Assembly: GCA_900759015.1 (NCBI GenBank)
Contig: CAAEUE010000009.1
Span: 1 to 45,696 of the forward strand
Direction: 5' to 3'
DNA length: 45,696 nucleotides
From: Clostridia bacterium
Lineage (GTDB): Bacteria; Bacillota; Clostridia; TANB77; CAG-508
Shown piece by piece: positions 42,081 through 45,696 of this stretch. Within the stretch, counting starts at the first letter, position 1. Every line of letters begins with the position of its first letter. The position numbers and the translations under genes were made by a program. The notes under the pieces are model-generated. The model saw nothing but the letters and a program-made list of their open reading frames with translations, ran no database searches and was not told the DNA's origin.

Positions 42081-44561
42081 TCAATTCTTTTCTATTTTAC
42101 AAACAATAACTGTCATATCATCTTTAGGAATTCCGTAGTTATTATCTATTGCTTCTGCCAAAATTATATCTGCCATCTTTTGAACATTTTCTGTTTCCAT
42201 TTGTTCTAGCAAATATTTTAGCCATAATTCTTTGTTTTCATACTCTGCATTTGATTCAGCAATGCCATCGCTACACATTACTAAAATTTCGTTTTCTGCT
42301 ATATCTCTATCTGAAATTTTTAATTCGATATTATTTAAAATTCCTGCTGGAAGTGTAATATTTTTTATAATATCAACATGACGTCTATCTTTTATATACG
42401 TAGGAGATGCTCCGTTTTTTATAAACTCTACATTTCCTTCATACAAATCAAATATTGCTATGTCTAGTGTTGCATAAGAATCATCTTCTGAATTTAAGCA
42501 CATACTAGAATTTATCATATCTAATGACGTTTCTTTATTAAACCCAGATATAAGTAGTCTTTTTAACATTTGTATTGCTATTTTACTACTTTTTCTTGCA
42601 TTTGGTCCAGATCCCATTCCGTCACTAATTGCAATTAATTGTTTACCATCTTGTAATTTCATTTTTAAAGTAGTGTCACCAGAAACTGGACTTCCTTCTT
42701 TAGTAGCTTTTGCAAGTCCAATTTGTAATTTATATTTATTTTTACTTATATATTTAAAATAGCAAATATCATTTGCCTTTTGTATAGAGCAATCTACTAA
42801 TTGGACTTCAAATTCTTGCTTATAAAATTTGTTAATTATTTGCTTAATTTTATCTGATTTACACTCTTCTATTTCTAAATTTGTACTATTATAGTCTTCA
42901 CAAGGTTTTGTATATATACCAATTTCTATTTTTCCATTTTTTTCTTTATTAATATTTAATTCTTTTACATCTATTCTTTTTTGTTCAAATAATTTTAATA
43001 GTTCTTCTTTTTCATCTAATTCTTTACTACTACTTTTTTTAGTTGTTATATCTTCTGCTAAATTTGATATAGTTTTTGATATTCCATCTAATTGATTTAC
43101 CATAGCTTCTTTATTCTCAACAATCTTTTTCTTCCATATAAAATTAATTTTACTAACTCTATATGAAGCATTTATTGCCTTTACCATTTTATCGATTTCA
43201 TCCATTAATTTATTACTTACTACTGAATCATCAAACCCTAAAATATAATTATTATGGTTTTCAAATATTTTTAACAATTCTTTCCTTGTAATTTCTGCTT
43301 TCTCTGTTAATAATTTAAATATATCATCAATTATTGGAGATTCATCATCTATTAAATCGTCATATAAAACATTATCTTTTAAATCATTTATATTATTTTC
43401 TAATTCTGTTACAAATATTTCTTTATTTTTTGTATATTCCACTTCATTTTCTTCTAATATTGTTGCTGCTGCTTCTTTATATGTATTTGCCATTTCTGAT
43501 ATTGCATCTGATACATTATTTAATTTATATACCATATCTTCTTTTTGCTCTAATCTATTATCCGGAGCTTTAGGTAAGTATTTTATATCACTTACAAAAT
43601 CCTCTATATTAATTTTTAAATTTTTTGGCATTGCAAGCAATCCTATTGAAGCAATTAAGATTTCTTGTACCATTATTACGGAATGTGTATTTCCATTTGC
43701 AGCATAACTTAATACAATATTTCCTAATAAAAAGCCTATTATTACTCCTATTTTTCCAATTTTATTTAATAGTCCTGCTATCATTCCAGAAATTGCAAAT
43801 GCTGCTATTTGTACTGGATCCCCATTTTGAATTATTGCAATTACAACTCCTATTGTAACTCCAGACGTTGCTCCAACTAGCATTCCATTTTGCCATCCTA
43901 ATATTAATACTACAAGAACACTTAAAATATTCCTTATTGAATAGCCAAATATTGTTATATCTCTAAATGCAGATACTGCAATTGCAATTAACAAGCTTGT
44001 CCCTATAACTTCTTCTATAGAAAATGCTTTCTTCGTTTTAGAATCTTTTATTACTGAAATTGAACTATTAAATATTTTATAAAAAACACATGAAATTACA
44101 GTAAATAATATTGCAGATAAGATGTCATATATTAATATAGGTCCAAATAATATTTGTACAATTTGAACTAATATTGTAGCTACAATTAAATGTGGCATTA
44201 GTCTTTTTTGTTCTGTGTCTTCCCTTACTTTTGGCATTACAAAAATAGAAAGTGCCATAAATATTAAACTCGTTAATATATATGTAAGTAATCCAGTTCC
44301 TCCGAAACCTATAAATGTTCCTATACACGTTATTACGTATGGAATTAATATTGGTATATTATTTGCCGCGATTGCTGCAATTATTGAAATTGCAAATGGT
44401 GCCATATTATTACCAAATTTAACAGTAGACACCATAAAGGCTAATATATAAATTAATACTGCTTGTTTCGAAAAATTTTGCTTTATAAAATTTTCCTTTA
44501 AGTTTGTTTTATTTTTATTTTCTTCTACATAATCTGTATTAGCACTTATATTTTGAAACAT
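42081..44561 (-). CDS. spoIIE: Stage II sporulation protein E (membrane PP2C phosphatase)
   Basis: SpoIIE dephosphorylates SpoIIAA to free sigma-F in the forespore and also joins the polar septum. The protein has 826 residues, the family length. The N-terminal block holds about ten membrane helices (about 30-310), the middle coiled region covers about 320-570, and the C-terminal PP2C phosphatase domain about 600-826. Metal-binding aspartates are in ISDGMGSGPNAR (about 646), CSDGIAE (about 765) and PKDDMTVIV (about 814). The start is supported by AGGTGG. It is transcribed alone. Its presence shows the core sporulation switch. Confidence 0.96.
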   Translation of the reverse strand: MFQNISANTDYVEENKNKTNLKENFIKQNFSKQAVLIYILAFMVSTVKFGNNMAPFAISIIAAIAANNIPILIPYVITCIGTFIGFGGTGLLTYILTSLIFMALSIFVMPKVREDTEQKRLMPHLIVATILVQIVQILFGPILIYDILSAILFTVISCVFYKIFNSSISVIKDSKTKKAFSIEEVIGTSLLIAIAVSAFRDITIFGYSIRNILSVLVVLILGWQNGMLVGATSGVTIGVVIAIIQNGDPVQIAAFAISGMIAGLLNKIGKIGVIIGFLLGNIVLSYAANGNTHSVIMVQEILIASIGLLAMPKNLKINIEDFVSDIKYLPKAPDNRLEQKEDMVYKLNNVSDAISEMANTYKEAAATILEENEVEYTKNKEIFVTELENNINDLKDNVLYDDLIDDESPIIDDIFKLLTEKAEITRKELLKIFENHNNYILGFDDSVVSNKLMDEIDKMVKAINASYRVSKINFIWKKKIVENKEAMVNQLDGISKTISNLAEDITTKKSSSKELDEKEELLKLFEQKRIDVKELNINKEKNGKIEIGIYTKPCEDYNSTNLEIEECKSDKIKQIINKFYKQEFEVQLVDCSIQKANDICYFKYISKNKYKLQIGLAKATKEGSPVSGDTTLKMKLQDGKQLIAISDGMGSGPNARKSSKIAIQMLKRLLISGFNKETSLDMINSSMCLNSEDDSYATLDIAIFDLYEGNVEFIKNGASPTYIKDRRHVDIIKNITLPAGILNNIELKISDRDIAENEILVMCSDGIAESNAEYENKELWLKYLLEQMETENVQKMADIILAEAIDNNYGIPKDDMTVIVCKIEKN

Positions 44562-44773
44562 CCTTTACCACCTCATAACTTCTTTAATATAGTTGCTATT
44601 CTAATATATTGTATTAACTTTTTTTGTCATTTTAGGTAATGTATATTAAAAAAGTTTTTTACAATTTGTGATATATTTATTATCTATTTTGGCTTTTGTA
44701 ATTATAATCTCTATTTTACGATTCCTATTTTATTATATATCCGTAGAAATTACAATATTTTGTCTTAATTTAA
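44562..44773 (-). promoter_or_regulatory. spoIIE upstream region
   Basis: About 250 bases separate spoIIE from the upstream gene. On the minus strand ATGACA, 16 bases, TATATT lies about 60 bases before the start (roughly 44600-44630). TGACAAA there is one mismatch from a Spo0A box (TGNCGAA). Regulation by Spo0A is known for spoIIE in Bacillus; here it is only suggested. Confidence 0.3.
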
Positions 44774-44808
44774 AAATAAATTCCTATAATATTTTATAGA
44801 AATTTATT
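44774..44808 (-). terminator. Terminator-like hairpin after the YhaN-like gene
   Basis: AATAAATTCCTATAA and TTATAGAAATTTATT form a long AT-rich stem with a short loop, 7 bases after the stop codon of the gene at 44815. It is low in GC, so its strength is doubtful. Confidence 0.55.
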
Positions 44809-44814
44809 TTGATC

Positions 44815-45696
44815 TTACATATTTATTAAATTATATTCTATATTTAATTCATCTAGGATATCTCTTTCTCTTTCTGTACATGAAAATATTATTATCTGAT
44901 TATCATGGTTATCATTTAAATAATGTATTGTATTTATTAATCTATTCTTATCAAAAAACACAAAAGATTCATCCAAAAAAATTGGTAATGTTTCATTCGA
45001 AATTTCTTTTAAGATTGCCATCCTTAAAGAAAAATATAATTGGTCTATTGTTCCTTCACTTAATAAACTTGCAGAAACATAATTACCATTTTCAACTTCT
45101 ACCATAATACCGTTATCTGTAATTTGCATATTTTTATATTTTCCGTTCGAAATATTTGATATTGTTTGAGATAATTCTTTAGAAAATTTTGGTGTAACAT
45201 TTTCTTTCATATTTTTATATGCTTTTTCTAAATATTCTTTTGCTATATCTATTATTTCACTATTATTTTTTAATTCATTATATTCTTCTAAAGAATATTC
45301 TAATTCTTCTTGAATATTTGCTAATCTATCTATTTTAGGAAATATATTTTGTTTATCTAATTCTAATTTATGTTCTTCTAATTCTTTTTCGCTTATTTCT
45401 TTATTAATTAAATTTATTTTTTCTTCAATTTCTTCATTATAAATTATTTGATTATAATTATCTGTATTTAAATTATTAATTATTAATTCTTTTTTTATTT
45501 TATTTTCTATTTCATTTTCTAAATAATTTAATTCATTTATTTTTTCATTTTTATTTTCATTTAATAAATTAATTTCATTTTTTATTTTTTCCAAATTAAA
45601 ATTAATTTCTTGTTTTTCTTTTTTATAATTATTTTTTAATTTATTCTTTTTATATAAATAAATTAATATTGGAATTATTAAAAAAATATAAATTAA
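44815..45696 (-). CDS. C-terminal part of a YhaN/Rad50-like ABC-type ATPase with an internal membrane segment
   Basis: The frame is open through the right window edge, so this is the last ~293 residues. No true start codon is inside: a TTG at 45594 is in the middle of the coiled coil and lacks a binding site. First comes a hydrophobic segment (LIYIFLIIPILIYLY) with a basic stop-transfer, then about 130 residues of coiled coil rich in Glu, Lys, Asn and Ile. The ATPase C-terminal lobe follows, with signature LLSEGTIDQLYFSLRMAI and Walker B IFLDESFVFFD. This order (membrane segment inside an SMC/Rad50-type coiled coil) matches the YhaN family of Firmicutes, usually paired with an SbcD-like nuclease. 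The role in DNA metabolism is inferred. Confidence 0.85.
   Translation of the reverse strand, partial: LIYIFLIIPILIYLYKKNKLKNNYKKEKQEINFNLEKIKNEINLLNENKNEKINELNYLENEIENKIKKELIINNLNTDNYNQIIYNEEIEEKINLINKEISEKELEEHKLELDKQNIFPKIDRLANIQEELEYSLEEYNELKNNSEIIDIAKEYLEKAYKNMKENVTPKFSKELSQTISNISNGKYKNMQITDNGIMVEVENGNYVSASLLSEGTIDQLYFSLRMAILKEISNETLPIFLDESFVFFDKNRLINTIHYLNDNHDNQIIIFSCTERERDILDELNIEYNLINM

Overview
The window is a very AT-rich piece of a Clostridia-type (low-GC Gram-positive) chromosome. The evidence is spoIIE, two CotF-type coat proteins, mecA, the DUF4321-radC-mreBCD cluster, strong AGGAGG ribosome binding sites and TTGAAA-N17-TATAAT promoters. Gene content suggests an endospore-forming, probably gut-associated anaerobe. 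Genus cannot be read from this window. Most genes lie on the minus strand. No rRNA, tRNA, CRISPR array, prophage or intact transposase was seen.

Layout. 1-4306: the first codons of a minus-strand gene running off the left edge, a small membrane-anchored protein, a zinc-ribbon membrane protein with an SPFH/SHOCT protein (like the YdjG/YdjI pair of Bacillus), and a ZIP metal transporter. 4489-7217: release factor 1 (prfA) and an M18 aminopeptidase. 7568-16079: two very large surface proteins in one operon, with SdrD_B and DUF11-like domains; the first has a candidate thioester adhesin domain at its N-terminus. 16331-17279: three small, unrecognised genes on the plus strand. 17546-23712: an elongation and division operon, read DUF4321, radC, mreB, mreC, mreD, mrdA (PBP2), minC. 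23984-24616: mecA on the plus strand.

24790-29712: an M23 endopeptidase, two spore coat proteins, a 5'-nucleotidase and the PcrA helicase. 29912-34804: an OmpR-type two-component system, an AI-2E/YtvI family membrane protein and exonuclease III. 34975-37732: a G5/transglycosylase cell-wall protein, divergent from lemA-htpX. 37845-41875: acpS-tatD, then an operon of a WG-repeat protein and an unrecognised tail-anchored protein. 42081-45696: spoIIE, and the C-terminal part of a YhaN-like ATPase running off the right edge.

Common themes are cell-envelope construction (mre operon, PBP2, M23 and G5 hydrolases, surface proteins), envelope stress (SPFH pair, HtpX, two-component system) and sporulation (SpoIIE, CotF). 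The most unusual non-coding content is a dispersed family of hairpin repeats built on GGGATTTGGGGACGTTCC. There are about ten copies, several starting at a stop codon and acting as terminators. At two places the repeat is expanded into 20-bp tandem units. A second degenerate ~75-bp dispersed repeat sits beside some of them. These, the three-small-gene operon and the thioester-adhesin candidate are the best leads for something undescribed.
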